The notes under the pieces: model-generated
What the model saw: the letters and a program-made list of their open reading frames with translations, nothing else
Databases searched by the model: none
What the model was told of the DNA's origin: nothing
Shown here: in pieces, positions 34,501-44,848 of the stretch
Numbering within the stretch: the stretch's first letter is position 1
Layout of the letters: each line of letters starts with the position of its first letter
Source of the DNA: Lytechinus pictus
Lineage: Eukaryota; Echinodermata; Echinoidea; Temnopleuroida; Toxopneustidae
Reading direction: 5' to 3'
Assembly (NCBI RefSeq): GCF_037042905.1
Contig: NC_087261.1
Coordinates: forward strand, 24,448,317 to 24,512,316
Length of the DNA: 64,000 bases
Program-made: the position numbers and the translations under genes

Positions 34501-37500
34501 AATGTGTAAAGAGATATGAAATAATTTTCTCGAAAATTTAGAAATCATCTTCTTTTTTTTAACGAAATCAAGCATTTTTTTCTTTAAAGGGATGGTCCGG
34601 GCTGAAAATATTTATATCGAAATAAATAGAGTAAAATTTACAGAGCAAAATGCTAAAAATTCCATCAAAATCGGATAACAAATAACGAAGTTATTGAATT
34701 TAAGTTTTCAATATTTTGTGAAAACAGTTAGATGCACATCATCATGAATATTCATTAGATGGGCTGATGATGTCACATCCCCACTTTCCTTTTTCTTATG
34801 TTATTACATGAAATCATGAATGTTTCATTTTTTCATACATGTGGAAATAATGTGTCTCCATTATAATGATGAAATAAATTGCGGCAGTAAATAACTAGTG
34901 CACTTAATCAGTTATCAATCCAATTGTTTTAGTTTTTGGTAGAATTTTTTTGAATAAACCTAATTTCATATAATAAAATACAAACGAACAAGTGGGGGAT
35001 ATGACTTCATCAGCCCACCTAATGAATATTCATAAAGACTGTGTCACCGGAATAATGCAACTCTGTAAAATTCAATAACTTTGTTATTTGTTATCCGATC
35101 TTGATAAAATTTTCAGCATTTTGCTTTTTGAATTTTACTCTATTTGTTGAGATATAAATATCTTCAGCCTGGACCATCCCATTAAAAACCTGATCCACCA
35201 ACTCTCCCCAGGAAAATCGCTTGAGAATGTATGCAAAACTCCCAGGATCATCCAAGATTAATGCAGTAATTGAGAATTAATTACATACTCTCCCATAAAG
35301 ACCCAAGGAGACTTTGATATTGTATACGTGCATGTACATACGTGTGTGGCGATCCAGTGATCAAGTCTTCTTGGATCTACCTGGGAGAGTACGTCATTAA
35401 TTCCCAATTACTGCATTAATCCTTGATGATCCTGTGAGAACTGCATACATTCTCCAATGATTTTCCTGGGAAGACTTTGTGGATCAGGTGCTAACTTCAT
35501 GGAAAGTCCGTCGTCATTACAGCTTATTCTGCTTAACACAGGTCATGGCAAGACAGATCATATAGAGACAGTGAAGGGGAGGGGTGCATTATTGAAAATT
35601 CTTTATCATTCTCACCTTTCTCCACGGTGTATATCTGGAGAGAAAATCCGTCGTAATTCACCAACCAATCGGTCGTAAACCTAGCCCACATCTCATTCAA
35701 ATCGGTCAAAGCTACTTCTCCGTCAGCCCCACCGGAAAACTCATACAGCATTGTTGAGACATCATCCGGATCGGTCCCACTGCCGAGTGTCAAGGCATCA
35801 GATCTCCATTCCGTGTCCAGCTTGTCGAATATGAAAAGCAACTTGAATTCCGGTTCGCATGTTATTATCCAGGATATATCCGCGTCATTCGGATACTCGG
35901 AGTCGGGATATCCGGGTGAAATGAGGTTAAAGTTTTGAAACCCGGGAAGAAAATTGTAAAGTGTAGGTTCTACAAAAAAGGGGGAAGAAAGAAACACCGT
36001 TCGGTTTTATCAGCAATATAATATGACTACGATAGAATTATTTCAGTAAGTGTAAAACCCTTTTTTTTTTGTCGTTAGAAGTTAAAATTGCATTATTCAT
36101 TATAAAGCTATAAGATAGCAAGACCTCTTTAAGTGCTGTACGTGGCACTTTGAGGTTTCTGGACTCTGGGGTACACAATTGCTATAACACATGAGCCACC
36201 GTACGCCTCTCACCGTATCCCAGGAATCTACTGTATGTTCAATAAACTTTCAACCAATCAAAGGAAGTATTTACATGACGGTTCATACTTACACAAGTCA
36301 TAGTTATCGGACTGCATGATGTACTGCGATACTACATGTACTAAGCGCTAATGTCGTGAATGTGATTGCCCTATTGAAGGATTATTTTGCAATGAATTTT
36401 ATCATGTTTCGGGTGTGCGCCTGCTGTGATTCTTGTAGAAGAGTGTCTTCATTCATTTCCGGATTCACCCATTGCTCGTACGCATCATTTGACACAAATT
36501 GAATTCTACATTACAGCAAAGAATCGCATGGATAAGGAATTAGGCAATTATAACATACATCGCATATAATAATATCACATTATTTGGTAAAAGAAACTTA
36601 TTCCGTAAAAACTGTATATGCATTCATTTTAAGGACATTCATTTGAATTTCAAGGTGTACAGGTTTTTCTGACGCGTTCGGTATATAATTTAGGATGCCC
36701 CTATTTTTTTTATTTTGCAGGGGGGAAATAACGTCTTCTTGGGTCGTCTCGCCCCTCCCCCCCCTATTGTGTAATACCCTGGCGTGGCAGCCTTGCCAAT
36801 GATCCCAATGTTTCTCACCTAGCTTCGTTGATTGAAGCGTCATCTTAAAACCGTCGTCATCTGTCCGTCCGTCCGTCACCATCTTAATCCAAACATCTCC
36901 GACCGGTGTGATGACGTCATCGGGAATAAATTCTCCCGAGTACCGCACCAGGACATTCGCGCCATTGCCCACAGCTTCCCAGTCGGTGCCGATCGTCAGG
37001 TAGTCCGCCTCCTTCTCCGTGGCGAAGTCGGTGAAATGGATTCGAATTCGGGACCCACTCGGGGAGGACACGAACCACAGTTGGTGGCAGTCGTCTGGGT
37101 AGTCCGAAGGATAATTTTTGGATGTTATTTGCGCGGAAATAATCCCATCAAGAGAGATTCGTCGAGTCTCTGATGGAATACAAGTTTTCAATGAAAAGAT
37201 TAAGAGAGTCATCAATACGCTGAAAATTTGTATTGCATTATTCAATGTATTATATTTTGTAAATCTTATCAAAATTCCAGAATGGGTTTGCTGGGGTTTT
37301 CGTGTATTAGTTGTTTGTTATATTTGTTGTTTTTTAAGGACTGGACTAATTTAACAAACAGAAAAATGCGATCTACCCTTTCTCCGAGTAGATCGACAAT
37401 CATATAGCGAATATAAAGTAGGTAATTGCTTTAATTTGAAGATGGAAATACCAAAAATATACATGAAGCTTATATTTCTGTATTCTACATTTTATTTTGC

Positions 37501-40149
37501 AGAATATTTTGTTTTATAAAAGATTTTATTTTTAAATAAATAAAAAAGTAAAAGTCTGAAACAAAATCAGAAAATGAAGGAGAAAATTATGACTCTTTAA
37601 ATATGAGATAACAAGGACCACGTATACCCCTCCCCATTTGACAAATTTCACCCTGGTGATACATTCCCCATCAGATAACTCTCTTTATTATACTGGAAAT
37701 ACATATATTTACCTTTCATTTCAAACTTAAACCGTCTTTCTGCAAGGATATCCCCCTGTCCCCCGGAAGTAAACCATATCCAGAGGTCATTGCTATGCGA
37801 TACGACACTGGTCGATACTGGATCGCGCCCGGTTAGATTGAGGTTGACAGTCGTTTCGTCAATGCTACTGCCATCGCCGACGTAGATGAAATCGAGGTTT
37901 TCTCTGAGGAGTACTTCGGTGAAGTCGACATGGATGTTTCGTCCGCGACTTGTTGAGACAAGGAGCAGGTAGTCGACGTTGAGATCGAAATTATCGGGAT
38001 AGCCTGGCGAAGTCATTTCTATTTCTTCGTCCTCATCAAGGTCTATGTTACTGATTACACCTACCAAATGCGGATGAAAATGCATGAGTAATGATAAAAT
38101 ACGTCGTTCACTCACTGAAAGCTTAAGCCCTATATGGGGGGAACCATTTCCCTCTCCTATCCCAACCTTGCTAAGTTCGCAAATGGAATAGTAGACCCGC
38201 CCACTTGCTTATCAAGAATGCAAAAGAAAAAAAAACACAACAAGGACAATATAAGCAATCCTCTCCTCAAGTCTCTCCTGACACTTTTTTCTTAAGGTTC
38301 CAGTTGTCCTAAACATTTTTTTAATGATTTTTTTTGGCCTCCGTCAGAGGATTTATTCACATTCAAATCAGGGGTTACACAGTAAATCACATTTAAATCA
38401 TAGGTTACACAATTAATCATAAATTATGAAACACAAGTATTTTTACAGAAATTACAAAATCATATTTAAGTTACATAGATTGTTCTTACATGAATCGTAG
38501 CAAGCCGTTGGGCAGTTCATCTTTTTCTTTGGTCTATTTACTAGCAATGTTGTACATTTCTATCCGTTTTTTAATTTCTTTTATAAATACATGTTTCAAA
38601 ACAAAACTTCTTTTTTCAGTTCCTGATTTGTTCCTATCCAAAATAACTTTATATATTGACCAAAATGCAGTAGTTACAAAGAGATTTGTTTTACTATCAC
38701 TTTCAACTTTAAGCAAATGTTTGATGTTTACTTCCACTTCTACATTGTAAACTTCTCACAAAATAATTTTGATGTATTCAAAAAAGGATTGTTTAGTTCA
38801 CAGTCAATAAAAGCATGTATGATATCTTCTTTAACCTTGCATGTTGGACACAAATCGTCAGTTGCAAAATTCTATTTAAACAGGTTACTTCTTACTGGTA
38901 AGAGATTATGTCATAACTTAAGATTGAATTCTCGTAATTTATTTTCTCTAACTTGAATAAGATTATTTTTAAATACATTTGCCCAATTTACATTTTTTTA
39001 ATGATACCTATTGTCTCCTTAGCTAGTTTCATGTGTATGCTATATTATGCAACCTTTTTTTCTCAATATTCAACCTCTTTTTTTATTTTTGATAAGAGAG
39101 AGGAGTCAAAACCTGTCCTTAAAAATCGAAAACGACCCTATGTAAAACACATGCACTCTAAAAAAGAAATGTTAACTAAACATTTGAAAGGGTGGAGGAG
39201 TGACAACATTTTCTAAATGTTGCATTTACCACTTTAAATGGTTCTACCCAACACTTAAAATGTTGGATTCATGCAACTTTATACAAGGTTGGATGTAGCA
39301 TTTGGAAAAGGTTGTCACTCCTCCAACCTTTCAAATGTGTGTTATGATTAGCAATAAAGCTATTTATTTATCATAGAATTACACAAAATGAGGTTTTTCC
39401 CATGATAAATGTAATTACTTCAGTTCTAATCGTTGGATTTGCATGAAACTTTCAGGGCATGTGTATCTTGAAGAGTACAACAGGATATTGGTAGCAATTG
39501 TGCATGGTAGCCTATCCCAACAAGCGGAGTAAAGTATAGAATTCTTTCCCAATATAAGACAATTAAAGTAATACATCAAATTTAACCCCCCCCCCACTGT
39601 GATGTAGAGTTATTCCCATAACAACTTCATTTATTGAGAAATCACATCAATTTTCAAAGTCATGACTTTGAATGACCATATTTTGCTTTATTGTTTATGC
39701 TTACAGCAAACATGCTACAAAGCAAATATTTGTGTTAATCAGTTGATCAGTAATAGGGCACCTGGCACCTTAACTTTTAGAAAAATTAATCTTTTCATAA
39801 TTTTGACGATGCAAATATATATTCAATACGATTCATGGAAGATATGAATATATATACATATATTATGAGCGCACAAAATTTCATGTCAAGTTATAATGCC
39901 CATACTTTTTTTTTCTAAATAATATATGGAATTGAAAAAAAGTGAGGCTGGGTTTCGTAGTGTAGGGTAAACCATAGCTTAATTGTACCAAATAAATATT
40001 TTGGGCACACTCGGATATAATAATTTGAATGAAATTTGACATCTCAATAGACCCTTTTTAAGGAAAGAAAAGTACTTACGACTTGCAGATGACTGGTCTA
40101 GAAGGATAAAGATGACACAGATGAAAAATCCGATTGCCTCGATCTCCAT
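30124..40149 (-). CDS. Type I receptor with four CUB-like domains, mucin-like stalk and tyrosine-rich tail (receptor A)
   Basis: Eight coding exons in transcription order: 40149-40080, 38060-37713, 37169-36819, 35969-35616, 34197-33832, 33000-32620, 31898-31802, 31507-30124. They sum to 3351 bases, 1116 residues plus stop, with every junction in phase and GT-AG. Layout: signal peptide 1-23; CUB-like domains at 24-139, 140-256, 257-374 and 375-496; Ser/Thr/Pro stalk 497-623; transmembrane helix about 628-650; cytoplasmic tail 656-1116. The tail has an NPAY motif (677-680), a proline-rich KKPLPRPP (SH3-type), a YIPM motif (Tyr 850; YxxM, the known PI3-kinase p85 SH2 site type) and many acidic-context tyrosines. 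No kinase domain is present. Inference: a cell-surface adhesion/recognition receptor that signals by tyrosine phosphorylation. The ligand is unknown. It is paralogous to the gene at 44849-56654. Confidence 0.85.
30130..30560 (-). repeat. 204-bp in-frame tandem duplication in the receptor A tail
   Basis: The units share DPEY(Q/H)IVDRNES at the start and MVDNELYRPL at the end, with a 68-residue period (the GTCGAC string recurs at 30331 and 30535). One unit has NDYDDE and the other NDCDDE, so one tyrosine was lost or gained after duplication. Confidence 0.9.
31620..31792. repeat. (TTAG)n and (CAT)n simple repeats in receptor A intron 7
   Basis: TTAGTTAG runs are followed by CATCATCATCAT with CTT/ACC variants, between the transmembrane and tail exons. 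Confidence 0.9.
31802..31898 (-). CDS. Receptor A exon 7: transmembrane helix
   Basis: The acceptor is ATATTCTTGCAG and the donor ACGAG|GTGAGATT. It reads DNKKVVVPTVIISMFILASV then LFLLILWQVRRTR, a single helix followed by a basic stop-transfer cluster. It enters in phase 1 and leaves in phase 2, as does the equivalent exon of receptor B. It is too short and lacks the ATG needed to show up as an ordinary open frame. Confidence 0.88.
32620..33000 (-). CDS. Receptor A exon 6: Ser/Thr/Pro-rich mucin-like stalk
   Basis: The acceptor is AACGCAACAG and the donor AACAG|GTTAGTTG; 127 codons, phase 1 to 1. The sequence is dominated by Ser, Thr and Pro (for example NPTSPPYPTHTQTGEPAIPP) and has no cysteine. 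Such exons usually encode O-glycosylated, extended stalks; that role is inferred. Confidence 0.82.
33111..33420 (+). mobile_element. tRNA-derived SINE, second subfamily
   Basis: The tRNA-like head is AGCGTTATGGCCCAGTGGAT then GGTTCGAATCCCAGCC (box B). The body AATTTCCTTCAGCAAGAAAT and ATTGTGCTGCACTCAACCCA leads to an (ATT)n tail. It lies antisense to receptor A within its fifth intron. A 5'-truncated reverse copy is at 47765-48062 and a fragment at 11250-11345. Confidence 0.85.
33832..34197 (-). CDS. Receptor A exon 5: CUB-like domain 4 (no cysteine)
   Basis: The acceptor is TTGTTCACAG and the donor TGAAG|GTAAGTACC; 122 codons, phase 1 to 1. Motifs: IFSPDFPGEYPSDSDEVW, DSLTIGTGR and IWLRFVSD. 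There is a potential N-glycosylation site (NIT) near the start. Confidence 0.88.
34587..35190. repeat. Long inverted repeat, ~600 bp, in receptor A intron 4
   Basis: The ends are AAGGGATGGTCCGGGCTGAA and CAGCCTGGACCATCCCATTA. The arms include AAAATCGGATAACAAATAAC with GTTATTTGTTATCCGATCTT, and GAATATTCATTAGATGGGCT with AGCCCACCTAATGAATATTC. No coding capacity. Confidence 0.92.
35190..35487. repeat. Foldback element adjacent to the long inverted repeat
   Basis: The ends are CTGATCCACCAACTCTCCCC and AAGACTTTGTGGATCAGGTG. The arms ATTAATGCAGTAATTGAGAA and AATTACTGCATTAATCCTTG pair, giving a ~300-bp hairpin that directly abuts the previous element. Confidence 0.88.
35616..35969 (-). CDS. Receptor A exon 4: CUB-like domain 3
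   Basis: The acceptor is CTTTTTTGTAG and the donor GAAAG|GTGAGAATG; 118 codons, phase 1 to 1. Motifs: LISPGYPDSEYPNDADISW, DALTLGSGT and MWARFTTDW. One cysteine only (IITCEPEF). Confidence 0.88.
36819..37169 (-). CDS. Receptor A exon 3: CUB-like domain 2
   Basis: The acceptor is TTCCATCAG and the donor GCTAG|GTGAGAAAC; 117 codons, phase 1 to 1. Motifs: ITSKNYPSDYPDDCHQLWF, RIHFTDFATEKEADYLTIG and VWIKMVTDG. The single Cys sits at the position of the second canonical CUB cysteine and has no partner in the domain. Confidence 0.88.
37713..38060 (-). CDS. Receptor A exon 2: CUB-like domain 1 (no cysteine)
   Basis: The acceptor is TTTGGTAG and the donor AAAG|GTAAATAT; 116 codons, phase 1 to 1. 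CUB hallmarks: EMTSPGYPDNF near the start, VDFTEVLL, DFIYVGDGS, and DLWIWFTS near the end. The usual four CUB cysteines are all missing. Confidence 0.85.
38317..39010 (-). pseudogene. LINE reverse-transcriptase C-terminal relic
   Basis: On the minus strand, broken frames read LREFNLKL(stop)HNLLPVRS, then ATDDLCPTCKVKEDIIHAF and IDCEL, then AFWSIYKVILDRN. The C-x2-C...H-x3-C arrangement after a basic region is typical of the zinc-binding segment at the C-terminus of LINE reverse transcriptases. In-frame stops show it is dead. It lies in intron 1 of receptor A, in the same orientation as the gene. Boundaries are approximate. Confidence 0.7.
39176..39346. repeat. Foldback element (CATTTGAAAGGGTGGAGGAG)
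   Basis: The left end ACATTTGAAAGGGTGGAGGA then GTGACAACATTT pairs with the right end GGTTGTCACTCCTCCAACCT then TTCAAATGTG. The arms also hold ATGTTGCATTTACC/GGATGTAGCATT. Confidence 0.88.
40080..40149 (-). CDS. Receptor A exon 1: signal peptide
   Basis: The ATG at 40149 opens MEIEAIGFFICVIFILLDQS, a hydrophobic signal peptide ending near SAS. The donor is AAGTC|GTAAGTACTT and the exon ends in phase 1. A TATCTTTTATAG|GACTGAAA acceptor just upstream (exon from 40157) means at least one 5'UTR exon lies further upstream. Confidence 0.85.
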
Positions 40150-40491
40150 TTTCAGTCCTATAAAAGATATATTATGAAGAACCTATATAGTTTAATATTG
40201 TACATATTAATGTCTTTCAATGTATTAAAGGCCTTAAACTATCTGTAACCAATTCCTGTAGAAAGATTGTAGTGGTCTTAGTGTGCATGCAGGTTTATCT
40301 TGTATGCCTAATAATGAAATACTGCGCTATAGGAAAATATTCATAATAGAATATATGAATATCATTTGTACTCTATACTGGAGAGTGTTGCATCGAGGAC
40401 GTGACATTACATCCAAATGAAGGTTGAAATTTAACAGAGATGCCCGCACCTTCCGCCCCACCCCCCCCCCTCCCCGGGCGCGCCTAAATAT

Positions 40492-40660
40492 CAGGGGCCG
40501 CAGAACAGTTTTTCAGAGTGGGGGCTGAGCCAAAAGTGGGGGGGGGGGAGACCATGCAAAAAATCACAATCCTATGGTCATTTTTACGTTTTTGTACACG
40601 GTTTTGGATAAAAGTGGGGGGGGGGGGGACTTCACACCCCCGCCGCTTCCGCGGCCCCTG
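40492..40660. repeat. G-rich foldback family, copy 1
   Basis: It starts CAGGGGCCGCAGAACAGTTT and ends CGCTTCCGCGGCCCCTG. The interior has GACCATGCAAAAAATCACAA, GTTTTTGTACACGGTTTTGG and two G9-10 runs. Confidence 0.88.
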
Positions 40661-41308
40661 AATATGATGCAGCAATTACGCTGAGCATTAAATCAGGGGT
40701 ACTGTTAATATTTTCACATTCTCAGAGCAGGAACTTTAATGAAAAAATACAAAATTTAAAAAAATGGGGAAATAACCTATCAGGTCACCATTGAATCAAT
40801 TTAAGTTAATCTTTACATTAATTTGTTTCCAGTGAATAGGATCGTTATTTTTCATCCAGTTTGAATGAATTCGGATTCTGGCTTTTATGGTTAAGTATAT
40901 CACAATTTAACAATACATCACCGCCCAATCGTTTCTGTCAACCCCCCCCCCCCCCCCCGCCCCGCCCACACACACCTTCACACTCTTTATAACTCTAGTC
41001 TGTCTACCTATACGCACAAGTGTGTCCCAGTGAAGGGCTCGGGGCTGAATCTTGCCTCCAATTGAAACGATAGCATTGATCAATGCACTAGCTCGAGCAA
41101 GGAACAATACAGATAGAATAGATATTGAATGATAACAATGCGCTCGATGTATACAGTAGGATTACCTCGAGGAAAAATGGAATTTCTAAATTTACTTCCT
41201 TATCTGTTACAGTACGGTAGCCCTCTGTACCACGATTACGTTGGAAATGTAGCAGTCCTTGCCATCTTTTTCGAAATCTCGTAATGTGAGACTCAAAGTT
41301 GCATACTG

Positions 41309-41446
41309 CAGGGGCCGCGGAACGGTTTTCAAATTAGGAGGGGGGGGGGGCTGACCATGCAAAAAATAACAATCATATGGTAATTGTTACGTTTTTGTAC
41401 ACGGTTTTGGAAAAAAGTGGGGGGGGGGGGGCTTCCGCGGCCCCTG
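41309..41446. repeat. G-rich foldback family, copy 2
   Basis: CAGGGGCCGCGGAACGG to CTTCCGCGGCCCCTG, with TGACCATGCAAAAAATAACA and GTTTTTGTACACGGTTTTGG inside and two long G runs. Confidence 0.88.
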
Positions 41447-42299
41447 TACTTAACCATACATATTGTTTTCAAATAAGAAAGGGTGAACCCCCCCCCAAAA
41501 AAAAAAAAAAATATGAGGGGTGGGTTTGGGATGTAGGTCTCACTAATTTCACCTTTGTGTCATTTTAAGTGACTTTTACCACTACCTAAACACGTTCGTT
41601 CAGCATTACTTTCTTATTTTGTTTTCTCTTTATACTTTTAAGACTACCCAGTGATGGAAAGCCCTTAAATCGTATGAATTCTGTTTAGAAGTCTGAGGGG
41701 AAATTTGTGAAATATAAAGACAAGAACCAAATCATGGGCGGCGATACAGGGAATTTTAACTTTTTAGAACACCGTGACCCTAGGAGAGGGTCACCCCCCC
41801 CCCCTTCCGCCCCGGCCGCCACCACCCCCTCCGTGAAAATCAAATGAAATAGACCCTGCTCACAAATTATTCATTCAAACATATCGAATTATACTGAAAT
41901 ATTTTATAGTTAATGATAGCATCGTATTTGTCACCAGATAAACTGAAAACGTTTCATATCAATATCACATCACGATTTCTTATTATGTTTTACATTATAA
42001 TCCAACTTATACCTACTTGATTAAGCGAATCATTATCATTTGTATTCAAAATCAAATAATTTGTTTACCCAAACTGCAGTAAAATGCAAATCCATAAACA
42101 TAACACATTATAATCAATGCAATATGATATAGATGTAACAATAAAAAGAAGGACGAGAAAAATGTGTATAGAGAAATCTTGACTCCAAGAAATCATTATT
42201 GACTTGTCGATTCTGAAGCAACCTAACCAAGCACCACCCAACATATTATTATCTCATTTCAATTTCAATTTTAGACAATTTAAATTGAAGATAACTTAC

Positions 42300-42480
42300 C
42301 AATATTTGATCTTCACGACGGTATATTTCGCAGTTGAAACCGCACGACGTAAAATACATCTAGGTTCACGATGTAATTGTGGTTACAGTTAGCATATAAT
42401 TCACTTCTTTGAGGAACAGTTCAAGCATGATAATGATCAGTTTCATTTCGATATTCCAAACATTAATTTTCTTCGCATTT
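42300..42480 (-). other. Possible 5'UTR exon of receptor A (3' end at 42300)
   Basis: On the minus strand, AAATATTG|GTAAGTTATC is a strong donor upstream of the GACTGAAA-ATG exon. This fits a non-coding first exon, but the 5' limit is unknown and no promoter element can be fixed. Speculative. Confidence 0.3.
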
Positions 42481-42891
42481 TGGTATTTTCTCGGTATATA
42501 AACCTGGGTTGAACCCCTATCAGGTTACCCTCATAAAATGGCAGACAGTTGAACAACACATTACATACTGATAAATTTGCAATCCAACAGCGATGAACTT
42601 TAAGAGAACACCCCTATTTCGAATGATTATTCTTATCAGGAAATAGACTTCGTACAAAAAACAACATCAACACAGGATTATTCTGTTCTGAGACGCGTTC
42701 TGTTCCGCAGTTGTCAGTATAGCTCGTGATTTTGGGGTATTATTTATTTAACGTCCTTGTATGAGTTGATGCCATCATTAAGCGTATCACTATGTATACA
42801 ATGATTCGGCAATTAGTAGCGTAATATAGAGGTACGCAACTCGTACGAAATACATTCAACTAGTCGTGTCAAACGAAGGTTATTTTAATCT

Positions 42892-43041
42892 CAGGGGCCG
42901 CGGAAGCGAGGGGGGGGGAGGGGGGCTTCAGCCCCGGCCCCCACTTTTTATTCCAAAACCGTGTGCAATAACGTACAAATGGCCATATGATTGTGATTTT
43001 TTTGCATGGTCAGCCCCCCCCCCCACTTTTGAAACCCTGCA
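42892..43041. repeat. G-rich foldback family, copy 3 (inverted)
   Basis: It starts CAGGGGCCGCGGAAGCGAGG. The interior is the reverse complement of the other copies (CCAAAACCGTG, TTGCATGGTCAGCCCC) and the right end is degraded. Confidence 0.8.
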
Positions 43042-43967
43042 TCTGTTACGTACTAACGTAATATAAACAGTACTAGTTTGTTAAAAAATAATAGAATAAA
43101 TTAAAACGCGTATTTAGATGTATAGGCGAGGGGGGGGGGGCACTGATATGTTGGATGTAAAAGAAAACTTGTACTCACGTTAACCAGGGAGTTGGGAATG
43201 CTGACCCCTTTCGGTGTTTTTTGTGGGAGGGTTAGTGGGTGTGTGTGTGTGTGGGGGGTAAATTATTCAGCCCTCGAAATTAAGATGTGGGCCTTTAAAC
43301 TGTCAAATGTCTGAGTATTACAAACATTCAAATGGCGAGCTTATGACCGAAAGGCTGTGCTGGGTAGTTTCCTCTACCAGTCTGTACCAGTCGTTTATTT
43401 GTGTGTTTGTGTGAGGTTTGTGGTGGATTCTAGCATTTTGAACTTCATTAATTATGCAAATTTATTGAAAATTGATAAAAGTGCAAGCTGTCCTCTTTTT
43501 ATTTTTTATCTTTTTATTATATTGCTGTTCGTTTATTTGAGATATTTTTGTATAGAAATGACTGTAGTTCAGAAAACCTCTTAACGCAGACATTTGTAAA
43601 GCCCCCCCCCCCCCCCGTACCATATTCCACTACCGCTCCAACCGCGAACGCAGACTGTCGTCACAAGCCAGCTACTCGCATGAAGACCTTCACAATATCA
43701 AAACTATGAAAACCCATGACTCCCTTAATTTTGTAAGGGCTTTTCGCCAGATCTTTATTCATTCACAGGTTTCTCTTCTTTTCTGCTTTTATTAAAACCG
43801 ATTTATTTCAACACAGCAGTAACTGTTCATCAATACCGAATACGCTGTTTTTTGGATAGGTCCCTGTATAAAGAAAAATACAAACATTTAACAACGAAAG
43901 ATATACACAAGAACATAAAACAAAGTTCCCAATAAATGTAACAAAAAATGCTATAAACGCATGCAAA

Positions 43968-44120
43968 ACGGAACGGGTTTAAAAGTGTGGGGGGGGGGGG
44001 GGTTGAACTGACTGTACAAAAAAAATCACAATCAGATGGTCATTTTTATGTTTTTGTACACGATTTTTGAAAAATTAAAAATGGGGACTGAAGGCCCCCG
44101 CCCCGTTTCCACGGCCCCTG
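43968..44120. repeat. G-rich foldback family, copy 4
   Basis: A G13-14 run, GACTGTACAAAAAAAATCAC, TTTTTATGTTTTTGTACACG and the end TTTCCACGGCCCCTG. The left end is decayed (GGAACGGGTTT). Confidence 0.8.
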
Positions 44121-44439
44121 CAAAATAAAAAGGTTTGATATCCTCAAAACATTGCAAAAGAACCAATTTGTTTTCGTCCTCTATACTCGGAACAATTGTG
44201 ATTCATAGTTACGACTGTAACTATTCATCAATACCTAATACGCTGTTTTCGATATGTCCGCGCATAAATCAAATACAAACATTAACAACGAAATATAGAC
44301 ACAAGAACATAAACATTGCTTATGGTATAAAGATGAAAATAGATAAATATATTAAGTATGAATCCATCAAAAATAAAATAAATAAGAAAAGAAACATAAA
44401 TATATAAGAAACATATATATACACAAATATAAAGATATA

Positions 44440-44453
44440 TATATATAAAAAAC

Positions 44454-44491
<38 letters not shown>

Positions 44492-44525
44492 ATATATACA
44501 TATATATATATGTGTGTGTGTGAGG
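44440..44525. repeat. (TA)n/(TG)n microsatellite
   Basis: A TATATATA tract with a TACATG interruption, passing into TGTGTGTG. Open frames over it are artefacts. Confidence 0.95.
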
Positions 44526-44848
44526 TGGTGTGTGTAATTTCATAAACACCTACAATAAACAAAACCAATCAAATATAGATAACTGTTAGATGAATTAGAA
44601 GATAAATGTACATAACATGACAAAGCAGGAACAAGTCAAAAATACACAAAAAGCTCAATTATGTTGTGGCAGACAAAATACTATACATAAATCTGAGAAA
44701 AGGGATTGAAGTTCGCGTTCCAATCCCATGCAAAGTAGGCTTCTATTTAAGACGTCCTTGTTTTACTCAATCTTGTCAATACAAATCAGTTCAATCCATC
44801 AAACAGTATGGATCTCGGTTCCGGTGTCTTCCAAATCACCGATAATGT

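Larger units (their letters stand above)
40158..44848. other. Intergenic region between the two receptor genes
   Basis: 4.7 kb with no coding exon seen. It should hold the receptor A promoter and any 5'UTR exon, and the 3'UTR of receptor B. It is dominated by G-rich foldback copies and simple repeats, listed separately. Confidence 0.65.

Noticed and set aside
42490-42505. TATATAAA-like sequence as a receptor A promoter
   Set aside because: On the minus strand it does not read as a good TATA box and the transcription start is unknown.
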